The notes beneath the pieces are model-generated. The model made no database searches and was not told the DNA's origin. It saw only the letters and a list, made by a program, of their open reading frames with translations. 64,000 bases of DNA from assembly GCA_023678885.1 (NCBI GenBank), contig CM042965.1:27757777-27821776 (forward strand), read 5' to 3'. The translations under genes were made by a program, and so were the position numbers. Positions 1 through 10,085 of this stretch are shown here, one piece after another (the first letter of the stretch is position 1; each line of letters begins with the position of its first letter). The stretch is from Pogostemon cablin. Taxonomy: Eukaryota > Streptophyta > Magnoliopsida > Lamiales > Lamiaceae.

Positions 1-1171
1 GTCCCATAAAATCAATACCCCATACATCAAAAATTTCCACATCAATTCTTAAACTCATGGGCATCTCATCTTTCTTACCTATTCCCCCTACTCTTTGGCA
101 TCTATCACACTTAGCCACAAACTTCTTTGCATCTTTAAACAATGTAGGCCAATTGAAACCCAATTGTAAAACCTTAGCCCCCGTCTTTTGATTACCAAAG
201 TGGCCCCCACACAAAGACGAATGGTAAAGCTTAAGAATCCCCAAAACTTCTTCATTAGCCACACACCTTCTTATCACTCCATCATTTCAAATTTTAAACA
301 AATAGGGCTCATCCCACAAGTATTTCTTTACTTCCACATAAAACCTTTTTACCTTATACTCATTTAACAACGTGGGCTTGATTCCACACATAAGGAAGTT
401 GACATAGTCGGCATACTACGGAGGTACATTCACCATGAGAGTACACACTTGCTCAACTTCAACTTGAAGAATTTCCTTATCCGGGAACTCATCCCCAATC
501 GACTTCATGTCCTCATTCTCTCCTCCATTTTCCAATCTAGACAAATGGTCTAAGATCACATTCTCTACCCCCTTTTTATCCTTGATCACCACATCAAATT
601 CCTGCAAAAGTAACACCCAATGGATTAAAAGTGGTTTAGCATCTTTCTTACTCATTAGATAATTAATGGCTGCATGATCTGTGTAGACAATAGTTTACGT
701 CCCAACCAATTATGGGCGAAACTTCTCAAAAGCATACACTACGGCCAAAAACTCCTTCTCCGTTGTGGTGTAATTAACTTGGCATGAATTCAAGGTCTTT
801 GAGGCATAATAGATTGCTCTAAACTCATTCTCTCTCGTTTGCCCCAACACAACTCCTACGGTTTGATCGCTAGCATCACAATGCAATTCAAATTGTAGGC
901 TCCAATTTGGGGTAACGAGTATTGGAGACTAGGTGAGAGCTCCCTTTTGCACCTGAATGAAACACAACATTCATCATTGAAGTTAAATGGACAATCTTTG
1001 TCAAGTAATTTACAAAGTGGCTTAGCAATTTTAGAAAAATCCTTGATAAAGCATCTATAAAAGCCCACATGACCTAAGAACGAGAAGACGTTCTATTGCT
1101 ACCACTATGGCCCTATCCACTTTTAGATCATGCTTCGATATATGGTGTCTCAAAACTATCTCATCGGTCAC
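1..1171 (-). pseudogene. Element B pol, RNase H to integrase part (Ty3/gypsy), broken
   Basis: Read on the minus strand this is the downstream part of a Ty3/gypsy polyprotein. The RT-to-RNase H junction lies next to 1171, the RNase H end with a DHLSRLE motif is near 530-560, the integrase zinc-binding region is around 90-250, and the start of the integrase core (FDVWGIDFMG-like) is at 1-40. Several frameshifts and stops break it; the longest open piece is 416-655. It is the continuation of the RT fragment that ends at 15154, separated from it by element A. The 3' part of element B lies outside the window on the left. Confidence 0.85.
1167..1171. repeat. Target-site duplication of element A, left copy
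   Basis: GTCAC directly before the TG of the left LTR. The same five bases follow the right LTR at 15149-15153. Removing A and one copy rejoins the RT region of element B. Confidence 0.93.
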
Positions 1172-1387
1172 TGATGAGTGTGAAAATTCACAAGTTTGGC
1201 GCTATGTTTTGTGCTAGTTTTGGAGAGTTTTGATGTGGAAATAGGTGGAAAACCTATATATATTGTGAATTAGCATGAATCAGGTGTTAGTGGAGCTATT
1301 TGAGTGATTTCTTAGCAAAACGGAGTGTAAGAGCCAAGAATCGAAGAGACGGAGTCGAAGCCACGTGAACCGCCCAAGAATTAGGTG

Positions 1388-1745
1388 GGTTCGACCTGGT
1401 TGGAGGAGGGTTCGACCTCTCCAGCAGGTCGAACCAACATTGCTGAGCTTGCAAAGATGGATTCGACCACGACTCGAGTGGTTCGACCTGTCCATCAGGT
1501 CGAACCATGGTCGAACCAGTTTGCAGGAAAGAGGATTTGACCACGACGTTTGAGTTCGACTTGCCAGTTGGTCGAATCGGGAGCGGGAGTTGTCCAGTAC
1601 TGAGGTTCGACCTGGGGTTCGACCAAGGCCTAAGTGGTTCGACCTGTCCAAAAGGTCGAACCTGTGCAGAATTCTTCCAGTAGCGGGGTTCGACTTGGGG
1701 TTCGACCTGTGGCCAGTTGTTCGACCTATTTGACTTGGTCGAACC
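1388..1745. repeat. U3 array of GGTTCGACC / GGTCGAACC, element A 5' LTR
   Basis: About 18 exact or one-mismatch copies of a 9-mer and its reverse complement. The clearest unit has two forward copies followed by two reverse copies. At 1480-1506 the arms GGTTCGACCTG and CAGGTCGAACC pair perfectly around a 5-base loop. The array ends about 95 bp before the TATA box, so it sits where an upstream promoter element would be. Function is inferred only. Confidence 0.9.
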
Positions 1746-1840
1746 TATGCGCGAGAACTTACCTTATCCGGATTTTTGAGGCCGAAACGCGTGAGATCAC
1801 TTAGAAAGCCTATTCCAAGCCCTAGAGACGTGATTACAAG

Positions 1841-1848
1841 TATAAAAG
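1841..1848 (+). promoter_or_regulatory. TATA box, element A 5' LTR
   Basis: TATAAAAG followed by GAGGC, conserved at the same place in the A, C, F and H LTRs. It marks the likely U3/R promoter; transcription should start roughly 25-35 bp downstream. Confidence 0.75.
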
Positions 1849-1978
1849 GAGGCTTATACAGAGAATGAAGAGAGCTTTTGATTGTCAATCATAAGAGAGA
1901 CAAGAGTAGACGTGGTGATCCATCCGGAGGGCTGTGACAGAGGTTCGCTGAAGGTTCAAGTAAGAATGATCAATCTAA

Positions 1979-2005
1979 CCATGATTGTTCCTAGATCAAT
2001 CATGG
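1979..2005 (+). other. Conserved transcribed hairpin in the LTR leader
   Basis: Perfect 9-bp inverted repeat CCATGATTG / CAATCATGG around the loop TTCCTAGAT, about 140 bp downstream of the TATA box and so inside the RNA. The arms are identical in all seven LTRs of this family in the window, while neighbouring bases vary. The loop contains the palindrome CTAG. Confidence 0.75.
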
Positions 2006-2841
2006 GCTAGAACCACCTTGGTAGTTTTAGGGTTATGAAAGTTTCATGATGTAATTCGTATTTCGTGTGTAAAACTCCGTACAACACTACATGTGGTTTG
2101 TTTTATATAAGATTGCATATTTAATCCATACTCATAGTCGTTTTGTGCATCAATGATCGTTGTGTAGAGTCTGAATACATAACATGGTTATTGATTGAGT
2201 GCGTTCACTACTGAGCAGGGTTTATTGTTATAATTCTAAGTGAAGGGATTCCGAAGTCTTATTAGAACCGTCTTATATGAATATTCATGAATTGAATTAA
2301 ATTCGGGTTGATGAATAGGTTGAAGAGTATAACTTTATAGTACCTAAAAAGGAAGATCAAATCGGGTTAGATTCTAGACATAGAAGATAATTGATTATGA
2401 TAGTACCTAGAAAGGGGGGTGAAGCATATCTCTTGCTCCGATGTTATTCACACGTGTCAAGCGCATATTTACTTGTGTCTATAGAGTAAACTTGCATGGT
2501 CTAGTGATGCGTCCACAAACCACAGGGCAGAGTCGGACACCATCACATGAAAATACGAATTACTAGTGAACTGGATGACCCGACGAACTACCTATTATTC
2601 TTATTGATCACAACTCACTTTTCTCTACTCTTACTATTTCTTTTGTTATTTCGATTAGAAGTTATTATCCATTAAACCTTTACAATTACCAAACATAGTC
2701 TAAAATATACTAGAAGATAATGAAATTGATATTTAACCGTCCCTTGGGTTCGATATTGTAACTTGGTCATCTTCGCGATTATAATTGATATCCTTATACT
2801 TGAGGATTAATTTGTGTGTTGAGAAAACCCTATCAAGTTCT

Positions 2842-2859
2842 TGGCGCCGCTGCCGGGGA
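2842..2859 (+). other. Primer binding site, tRNA-Asp type (element A)
   Basis: TGGCGCCGCTGCCGGGGA, 6 bp after the LTR end. It fits the 3' end of plant tRNA-Asp with one mismatch; this is the primer usual for Athila elements. Confidence 0.88.
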
Positions 2860-2947
2860 TTTCAGATAATATCTTTTTTGTATTATTTCTAGTTTATTAG
2901 GACTATATACCTTGTTTTGTTGTTTCTTTCTTATTCGTTTTAGGTGT

Positions 2948-4165
2948 ATGCTCACAAGATCAAAGAAAGGTAATCTTGAACCGTATAATCCTGAGATTGG
3001 AGCATCATCAAGAAAGAAAAAGAAGAAAAAGAGCAAGGCAAAGACAATTGACCCAACTGAAGCTCTGAATTTTGGAGTCGAGGTTGACGAGCAGATTTAG
3101 CAAACGATTGAGGCTACAACTGAAGTTAATTTGGTAGTAGAAACAGTCAACATGGCAGCGAATCCGGATAATCTAACCATCCGAGAGGTTTTCAGAAATA
3201 ATGGGGCTGGAAATTATGAGCTTTTAGGAGCTAGGGGAACTAACACAGCATTCGATCTTCATCCCGCTCTTATTAGCATGATAGAAAGAAACTCCTTTTC
3301 AGGAGGGTCTTTCGAGGATCCGCAGCAGCATCTGAACAAGTTCTTGGGCTATGCAAGTACTCAAAAAGATGTAGGAGATCATGAAGATGCTAGGAAGATC
3401 CTTTTGTTCAAATTCTCGCTTACTGAAAAGGCGAGGGATTGGTACGATACTATTAACGCAGCTGAGTGCACCACGTGGGAGCAATTGAAGTTAAGGTTCT
3501 TGGAAAGGTATATGCCACCTTCGAAGGTGTTTAAGATGAAGCAAGATATTAACCAATTTGCTATCAGTGGAGGTGAGAAATTTCATGAAGCGTGGGATAG
3601 ATTCAAGGACATGCTCAGGAAGTGTCCTCAACATGGGTTATCTAAAGCCCAATATATCAGTATATTCTATAATGGATTAGACTGTGAATCAAGAGTGCTA
3701 CTTGATGCTTCTTCTAATGGAGCATTGCTTACAAAGTCATCCGTTGAGGCCGAGAGATTGTTTGAAGACATATCGATGAATTCGAGGGATTGGCCTACTG
3801 ATAGAGTTAGAGGTACGTATGTTCTTGGAAAGGTAGCTCAGGTTGAACAAGCAATGGTGAAAACAAAGAGAGAGGATGAGATCATTTCGAGCTTGTCCAA
3901 TATCAACAAGCTACTTGAGTCTCAACAGAAGCAGATCAGCGAGATATCTCAACGAGTGCCAATCATGCAGCAAGAGATGATGAATAATGGAACCATCCAA
4001 GAAGAATTGGAGGAAGTAAATTATGCCATGGGTCAAAGTATTCAAGGAACGAGGTACCCAAATCAAGGAAACCAGAATTACCAAGGGAACTATCGAGGAA
4101 AATTTAATAATCATGGTCCCTCTGGTAGTTATCAACAGCAACCAAGGAGCCCTGAATTTTTATGA
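2948..4165 (+). pseudogene. gag: Element A gag (capsid part of gag-pol)
   Basis: The start at 2948 gives MLTRSKKG, the same start as in elements C and E. A lysine-rich N-terminal stretch (about residues 20-30) precedes a typical plant retrotransposon gag domain with the conserved blocks HPALISMIERNSFSGG, WEQLKLRFLERYMPPSK, FHEAWDRFKDMLRKCPQHG and GNQNYQGNY. The protein would form the virus-like particle that packages the RNA. Two in-frame stops interrupt it: TAG at 3098-3100, and TGA at 4163-4165 where element C has TGG. Beyond the second stop the same frame continues directly into the array and pol, so gag and pol were a single frame. Confidence 0.9.
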
Positions 4166-4183
4166 AGCAATACGAACAATGCA

Positions 4184-7100
4184 GTGCAACTTCCGATGGG
4201 TGTTGATCCGGGAGAAAAGGTGGAAGAAGGGAAGCCTGGTTTTGAGGATACTGTGAACCGTTACATGGTAAAGAATGATGAAAGAGTGAACCGCCTTGAG
4301 GCAAAACTTGAGAAAAAGATAGATGACCACCACAGAGATTTGTCCACTCAAGTGAAAGATCTCACGTTGTTGATGGGTACAATTGCAGAGAATGTGAACA
4401 CATTGACTCAAACTGTAGGAAAAGGGAAGTTTCCGTCTCAGAGTATAGAGAATCCGAAGTCGTGTAATGCCATCACACTGAGGTCAGGAACGCAGTACGA
4501 GGGACCGATGAGGCCGAAATCAAAGTTGGAATTTTCTAAGCCTCGGTTCGACCAACACTCAGAGGGTTCGACCTGGCATATAGGTCGAACCATGGTCGAA
4601 CCTCATCGGCAAGAGCACTCTGTTTTATCACAGGAACGGTTCGACCAACACCCAGAGGGTTCGACCTGGCATACAGGTCGAACCATGGTCGAACCTCATC
4701 GGCAAGAGCACTCTGTTTTGACGCAGGAACGGTTCGACCACAATCGAAATGGTTCGACCAACTCTTCAGGTCGAACCCAGGTCGAACCGGAGGATAGAGA
4801 TTATACAGTGAAGCGGTTCGATCAAGGAGGCAGTTGTTCGACCTCCAATGCTGGTCGAACCCTACTCGAACCTCCGGAGCAGAATGAGATCAGTCTTCCA
4901 GGAGAGAGGTTCGACCAATACACTCCTGGTTCGACCTCTCAAACTGGTCGAACCCTAGTCGAACCTCGCCAAGATGTTTTGATTAATGCACCTGATGTTC
5001 CTTTTGATGTTGATGCAACTCCAGTGGTACGGAATGAGCAAAGTACAGACATAATAGCTGAGAAAAAATGGGAAAGAGCTAAGCGATTAAGAGCCAAAAA
5101 GGAGAAAGCAGAGAAGGTTGATCGTGATGAATGGGGGATTCCCAAAACAAACATACCTCCACCGTTTCCCTACAAGCTAGTGAAGAAGGGGTTGGAAGAG
5201 AATTTCAAGAAGTTTTCAGAGATAATGAACAAGGTAAGCTTGAACATCCCTTTTTCAGAGGCAATCATGGAGATGCCATATTATTCTCGATTCCTTAAAG
5301 ACATATTGATGAAGAAGCGAAGCTTAACCGGAGTTGAAACAGTAAACTTATCTGAGAATTGTAGCTCAATTATTCAAAAGAAGTTGCCACCAAAGATGAA
5401 AGATCCGGGGAGCTTTACTATTCTATGTGAGATCGGGAAGGGGCCAGCACGGCGAGCTTTGTGCGATCTAGGGGCAAGCATCAATTTGATGTCGTTGTCC
5501 ATCTTTCAGAAGCTTGGTTTGGGGGAGCTGACCCCGACAACTGTTGCTCTCCAATTGGCAGATAGATCAATGACGTTTCCGAAAGGTATTGTTGAAGATG
5601 TTCTTGTAAAGGTGGAGAAGCTAGTCTTTCCTGTGGATTTCCTTGTACTAGAAATGGATGATGACAAGGATAATGTTCCTTTAATCTTGGGGAGGCCATT
5701 CCTTGCTACGGCTGGAGCTATGATAGATGTTCGGAAGGGAGAACTGAAGTTGCGAATGGACAAAGAAGAAGTACTTTTCAACTTGGACAAAGCAATGAAG
5801 ATGCCAATGGAGTCCCAGTGTTATAGTATTGACGTGGTGGAGGAGATTGTGAAAGAGGATATGTCTTTGATCTTGTCAAAGGATCCTCTTGAGACATGTT
5901 TGATGGAGTCTCTTACTTATCCCACTACGGAGCTTGACGGACTTTCTAATGAGGTATGTATTGAATTTCTTGAAAACTTACTTGCTTTGGGTGATGACAG
6001 GTTTGCATTGGAAAGAAATAAGGTGGAAGAAGTCAAATGGACCAGGAAGTACTTGCCTTTGGATAACGAAAACACTCCAGTGGAAGAAAGAAAAGAGGAG
6101 TTGAAACTATTGCCGGAACACTTGAAGTATGCTTTTCTTGGTGATAATGCACAATATCCGGTAATTGTATCTTCTTCCCTTAATGAGGATCAACTTGAGA
6201 AGTTATTAGATGTCTTAAGGAAGTACAAGTCTGCAATAGGTTGGTCACTTGATGATTTGAAAGGTATTAGTCCTTCGTATTGTATGCATCAGATTAGGTT
6301 GTTGGATGAAGCCAAGGCTAGTGTTCAGAATCAGCGTAGGGTGAATCCCGCAATTCAAGAGGTGATAAGGAAGCAAATCCTTACGTGGTTGGATGCTGGA
6401 ATTATATATCCTATTAGTGATAGTCCCCATGTGAGTCCATTGCATGTAGTTGCTAAAAAGGGGGGTATGACTGTAGTGAAAGCTGAGGATGGAGAAGCTA
6501 TAGCCACGAGGATTCCTACGGGATGGCGTACATGTGTGGATTACAGGAAATTAAATGAGAACACGTGTAAGGACCATTTTCCTCTTCCTTTTTTAGATCA
6601 AATATTGGATCGTCTTGTAGGGTATGAGTTTTATTGTTTCTTGGATGGATACTCGGGGTACAATCAAATCATGATTGCTCCTGAGGATCAAGAAAAGACC
6701 ACTTTTACTTGCCCCTACGGGACCTTTGCTTTTAGGAAGATGCCGTTTGGATTGTGTAATGCGCCTGCTACTTTTCAGAGATGCATGATGGCGATTTTTG
6801 ATGGTTTGATAGAGAAGATCATGGAAGTATTCATGGACGATTTTTCAGTCTTTGGTTCTTCTTTTGATATTTGTTTGTCTAACCTTGCTGTTGTTTTGAA
6901 GAGGTGTCAAGAAACTAATCTTGTCTTGAATTGGGAGAAGTGCCACTTCATGATGAAGGATGGGATTGTTCTTGGGCATCATGTTTCCGCAAAGGGATTA
7001 CAGGTAGATCGTTCTAAAGTGGTGGCAATTGAGAAGCTTCCACCACTGACAAATGAAAGAGGAGTGCGGTCCTTCCTTGGACACGCCGGTTTTTACAGGA

Positions 7101-9025
7101 GATTCATAAAAGACTTCTCAAAATACTCTAAGCCCTTATCTCATTTACTTGAAAATGATATTCCTTTTGTGTTTAATGATGAGTGTCTAACAGCTTTTCA
7201 AGTTTTGAAGGAGGCGCTTATTACTGCCCCTATCTTGATCACACCGGACTGGACTCAACCGTTTGTACTTATGTGTGATGCAAGTGATGTAGCACTGGGT
7301 GTGGTGCTCGGGCAGCTAAGGGAGAAGAAGTTCTGCGCCATTTACTACACAAGTAAGACTTTCGATGTGGCACAGAAGAATTACACGGTGACTGAAAAGG
7401 AGTTTTTGGCTGTTGTGTATGCATTAGATAAGTTTCGTCAGTATTTGGTTGGCATGAAGACGATTGTGTATACGGATCATTCAGCGATTCGGTATTTGAT
7501 GGAGAAGAAGGAGATGAAGCCTAGGATTATAAGGTGGATTCTACTACTTCAGGAGTTTGACATGGAGATTCGGGATAAAAAAAGAATAGAAAATGTGTTG
7601 GCAGATCACTTGTCAAGGTTGGAGACTAGAGAGCATTGTGATAATTCTTTTGAGTATATTGAAGAGATGTTCCCTGATGAGAAGATCATGGCTGTGGCTG
7701 TTGAAGGAACTGACCGAACGTGTGTGGTCGCAGCGCAAGGTATGGATCCATGGTACGCGGATTATGTTAATTACATTGTCATTGGAGAAATTCCAAGGGA
7801 TCTCAACCGATATCAACTTGCGAAATTTCGGAGGGAAGTTGAGACATTTATATGGTATGATCCGTTTGTTTACAAGATTTGTACAGATTCTATTGTCCGA
7901 AGATGTGTACCCGAGATAAAAATGGAAAGTGTGCTTGAGTTCTGCCATGCACAACCAAATGGGGGGCATTTCGGAGCGCAAAAGACTGCAGCTAAGGTAC
8001 TTCAATCCGCTCTTTATTGGCCTACATTGTTTAGAGATAGTGAGAGCTATGTGGCGTCTTGCGATAGATGTCAGCGCATGGGAAATATAGGTAGGAGAGA
8101 TGAGATGCCAATGCAGCCTAGCATAGTTGTGGAGATATTTGATGTATGGGGGATCGATTTTATGGGGCCTTTTCTCCCGTCGAATGGGTTTCTCTACATT
8201 CTTCTTGCGGTGAATTATGTTTCAAAGTGGGTGGAAGCGATTCCTTCTCGTGTGAATGACTCAAAAATTGTTTTATCTTTCTTGAAGAAGAATATTTTTG
8301 CCCGTTATGGAGTTCCTAGAGCACTAGTTAGTGATGGAGGTTCCCACTTCGTCAATAAATTTCTTGAGAGGGTGCTTAAGGATTATGGTGTTAAGCATAG
8401 GGTTACTACACCCTATCATCCGCAAGTGAATGGGCAAGCAGAGGTCTCCAACTGTCAAGTAAAACAGATTCTAGATAAAGTGGTAGGAACTAATAGAAAG
8501 GATTGGGCTATGAAGCTTGATGATGTGTTATGGGGGTTCCGGACCACTTACAAGACGGTGTTAGATATGTCACCGTATCAAATTGTCTATGGGAAGCCGT
8601 GCCACTTACCTGTAGAGATTCAACACAAAGCGTTTTGGGCTTTGCGACGCTTGAACTTGACCCTTAAGGATGTGAAGGAGTTGAGGATAACTCACATGAA
8701 TCAATTGGATGAGTTTAGGAGTCGTGCTTACAAGAATTCAGAGATTTATAAGGAACGAATGAAGAGGTGACATGATTCTAAGATCTCATACAAGGAGTTC
8801 AAGCAAGGAGATGAGGTACTACTTTTTAACTCTCGTTTGAAGCTTTTTGCAGGCAAGTTGAAGTCTAAGTGGACGGGACCGTTCATGATTCATCGAGTCT
8901 TAGGAGGGGGGAGTTTTGAGCTTATTGACAAAGATAGAGACGTTATCGCGGCGAATGGGCATCGGTTGAAGCATTATAGGTCGCCGAATGATGCGTGTGT
9001 CATTTTTTATGATACCTTGATCTGA
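4184..9025 (+). pseudogene. pol: Element A pol: protease, RT, RNase H, integrase
   Basis: Same frame as gag. After the array-coded linker (4545-4965) come an aspartic protease with CDLGASINL near 5462 and LILGRPFLATAG near 5690; a reverse transcriptase from about 6280 with LDGYSGYNQI near 6650 and FMDDF near 6833; RNase H from about 7260 (CDASD) to DHLSRLE at 7610; and integrase with an HHCC-type segment at 7945-8075, core WGIDFMGPF near 8150, VSDGGSHF near 8330 and YHPQVNGQAE near 8415. DLGA replaces the common DSGA protease motif, as is usual in this lineage. One TGA at 8768-8770 (TGG in element C) splits off the last 85 codons; they stay open in frame to 9025 and hold the KSKWTGPF region of the integrase tail. 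Otherwise this is the best-preserved pol in the window, open for 1,528 codons. Confidence 0.95.
4545..4965 (+). repeat. In-frame coding copy of the palindromic array (gag-protease linker)
   Basis: Five units begin with GGTTCGACC at 4545, 4638, 4731, 4815 and 4908, so the spacings are 93, 93, 84 and 93 bp, all multiples of three. Each unit has two forward and two reverse 9-mers. It is translated as a repeat with the pattern RFDQ...GST...GRT.VEP. This lies between gag and protease, where many gypsy elements have a variable linker. The DNA motif is the same one found in the LTR, so it may be kept for nucleic-acid rather than protein reasons. Confidence 0.9.
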
Positions 9026-9033
9026 TTTGGTAC

Positions 9034-9051
9034 CGTCGTGACTCTACGACG
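9034..9051 (+). other. Small inverted repeat just after the pol stop
   Basis: CGTCG / CGACG around TGACTCTA, about 10 bp after the pol stop codon. The stem is kept in element C (30638-30655) but altered in E and H. It could be an RNA stem; support is weak. Confidence 0.4.
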
Positions 9052-9194
9052 TTAAACATGAGCGCTTGTTGAGAGCTTACTCTTCCGTTTTATTGCTTTA
9101 TTTCTTTTGTGTGAGTAAGAAATTTTTATATTTAAGATGCTTACTAATCGGCAATTACATCTCTTTTCAAACTTAGTTTCGACTTACGTTTTTA

Positions 9195-9217
9195 CTAAGT
9201 TTGGGGGGGTGTGATGT
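9195..9217 (+). promoter_or_regulatory. Internal polypurine-tract-like site, element A
   Basis: CTAAGTTTGGGGGGGT followed by GTGATG. It closely matches the true 3' polypurine tract (CAAGTTTGGGGGTT followed by TGATG at 13469-13487). It lies about 170 bp after pol, and the same site recurs in C, E and H. It could prime plus-strand DNA internally, or be a fossil of an older element end. Confidence 0.6.
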
Positions 9218-9506
9218 TATTACCTCATTGAAGCATTAAGAGTATAATCTTTTCTTTGTATTGTTTGTTAGGGGAGTTGGTTTTTGCGGCCATATTGAAA
9301 TTTTAATCGATTTTGATGTGACAATTTTTTACAACTTGCCTAATGTTCAGTGGTTTTTGGTTGTGTTTTCTTTTACGGAGTTACTCATGAATGATATTTT
9401 GTGGAACAATTTTTGAAGTTATGCTCTAGATTGTACCTAATGAGTTGTGTTGAAGCTTGAAGTGTGTAGTGAATGAAGAACACTTAGTTTTGAAAATCAG
9501 GAGAAA

Positions 9507-9835
9507 GGTTCGACCAACACTAGGAGTGGTTTGACCAGTGCCAGAGGTCGAACAAAAGCAGAGGAAGTCGAACCGGCGTCGAAAGTTGTCCAGAGAGGAG
9601 GTTTGACCTAAGCCATAGTTGTTCGACCTGATCAGAAGGTCGAACCCAAGGTCGAACCAGTCAGTTCAAAGCACTCTGTTTTCCAGAAGAGGGGTTCGAC
9701 CAATTCAAGGATGGTTCGACCTGATCAGCAAGTCGAACCTCAGGTCGAACCGAGAAGATCATTTGTCCAGAAGAGAGGTTCGACCTCGTCATCCATGGTT
9801 CGACCTGTTCAGGAGGTCGAACCTGAGGTCGAACC
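9507..9835 (+). repeat. Array upstream of the ORF1-like gene, element A
   Basis: Third copy of the GGTTCGACC / GGTCGAACC array in the element, with weaker TTCGAACC copies trailing to about 9920. It lies in the roughly 1-kb spacer (9026-10085) between pol and the ORF1-like gene. The rest of the spacer is T-rich and holds no other gene I can see. Confidence 0.88.
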
Positions 9836-10085
9836 AAGCCAGGTACGCGATTTAAGTTCGATTTTTCAGAGGGGTTCGAACACTTTTTCGAAACACCAAA
9901 CCTCGAACCCTCTTCGAACCTCTACACCCTTGCACAAATTCTTCAATTACACTAGATTTCACACCGATTACACAACACTACACCTTGAATTTTCGATTCG
10001 GTTGTGGATTTGGGCAGATTTCGTCGCGAGTTAGGGCTGAAATTGCAATTTTTGGTTGTTGTGTGTTCTTGATCGGTTGTTCACC

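Larger units (their letters stand above)
1172..2835 (+). repeat. Element A 5' LTR
   Basis: Starts TGATGAGTG and ends CCTATCA, 1,664 bp. In order it contains a U3 start, a palindromic array (1388-1745), a TATA box (1841), a 27-bp hairpin (1979) and a long AT-rich R/U5. The matching copy is 13483-15148. Confidence 0.96.

Noticed and set aside
1280..1651. Open frames of 60-126 codons on both strands through the arrays (also near 9619, 13712, 23041, 26078, 34638, 57169, 58874)
   Set aside because: They arise because the 9-mer and its complement contain no stop in most frames. They have no start context, no family match and do not recur with conserved ends.
1388..1745. CRISPR-like look of short repeats with spacers
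   Set aside because: The repeat is only 9 bp, occurs in both orientations, has irregular spacers that are themselves homologous between elements, and lies in LTRs of a plant retrotransposon.
2948..9025. Calling the A family Ogre/Tat because of its large size and extra ORF
   Set aside because: Ogre has its extra ORF before gag and a gag-side intron. Here the extra ORF follows integrase and resembles Athila ORF1, with a tRNA-Asp primer site, so Athila type fits better.
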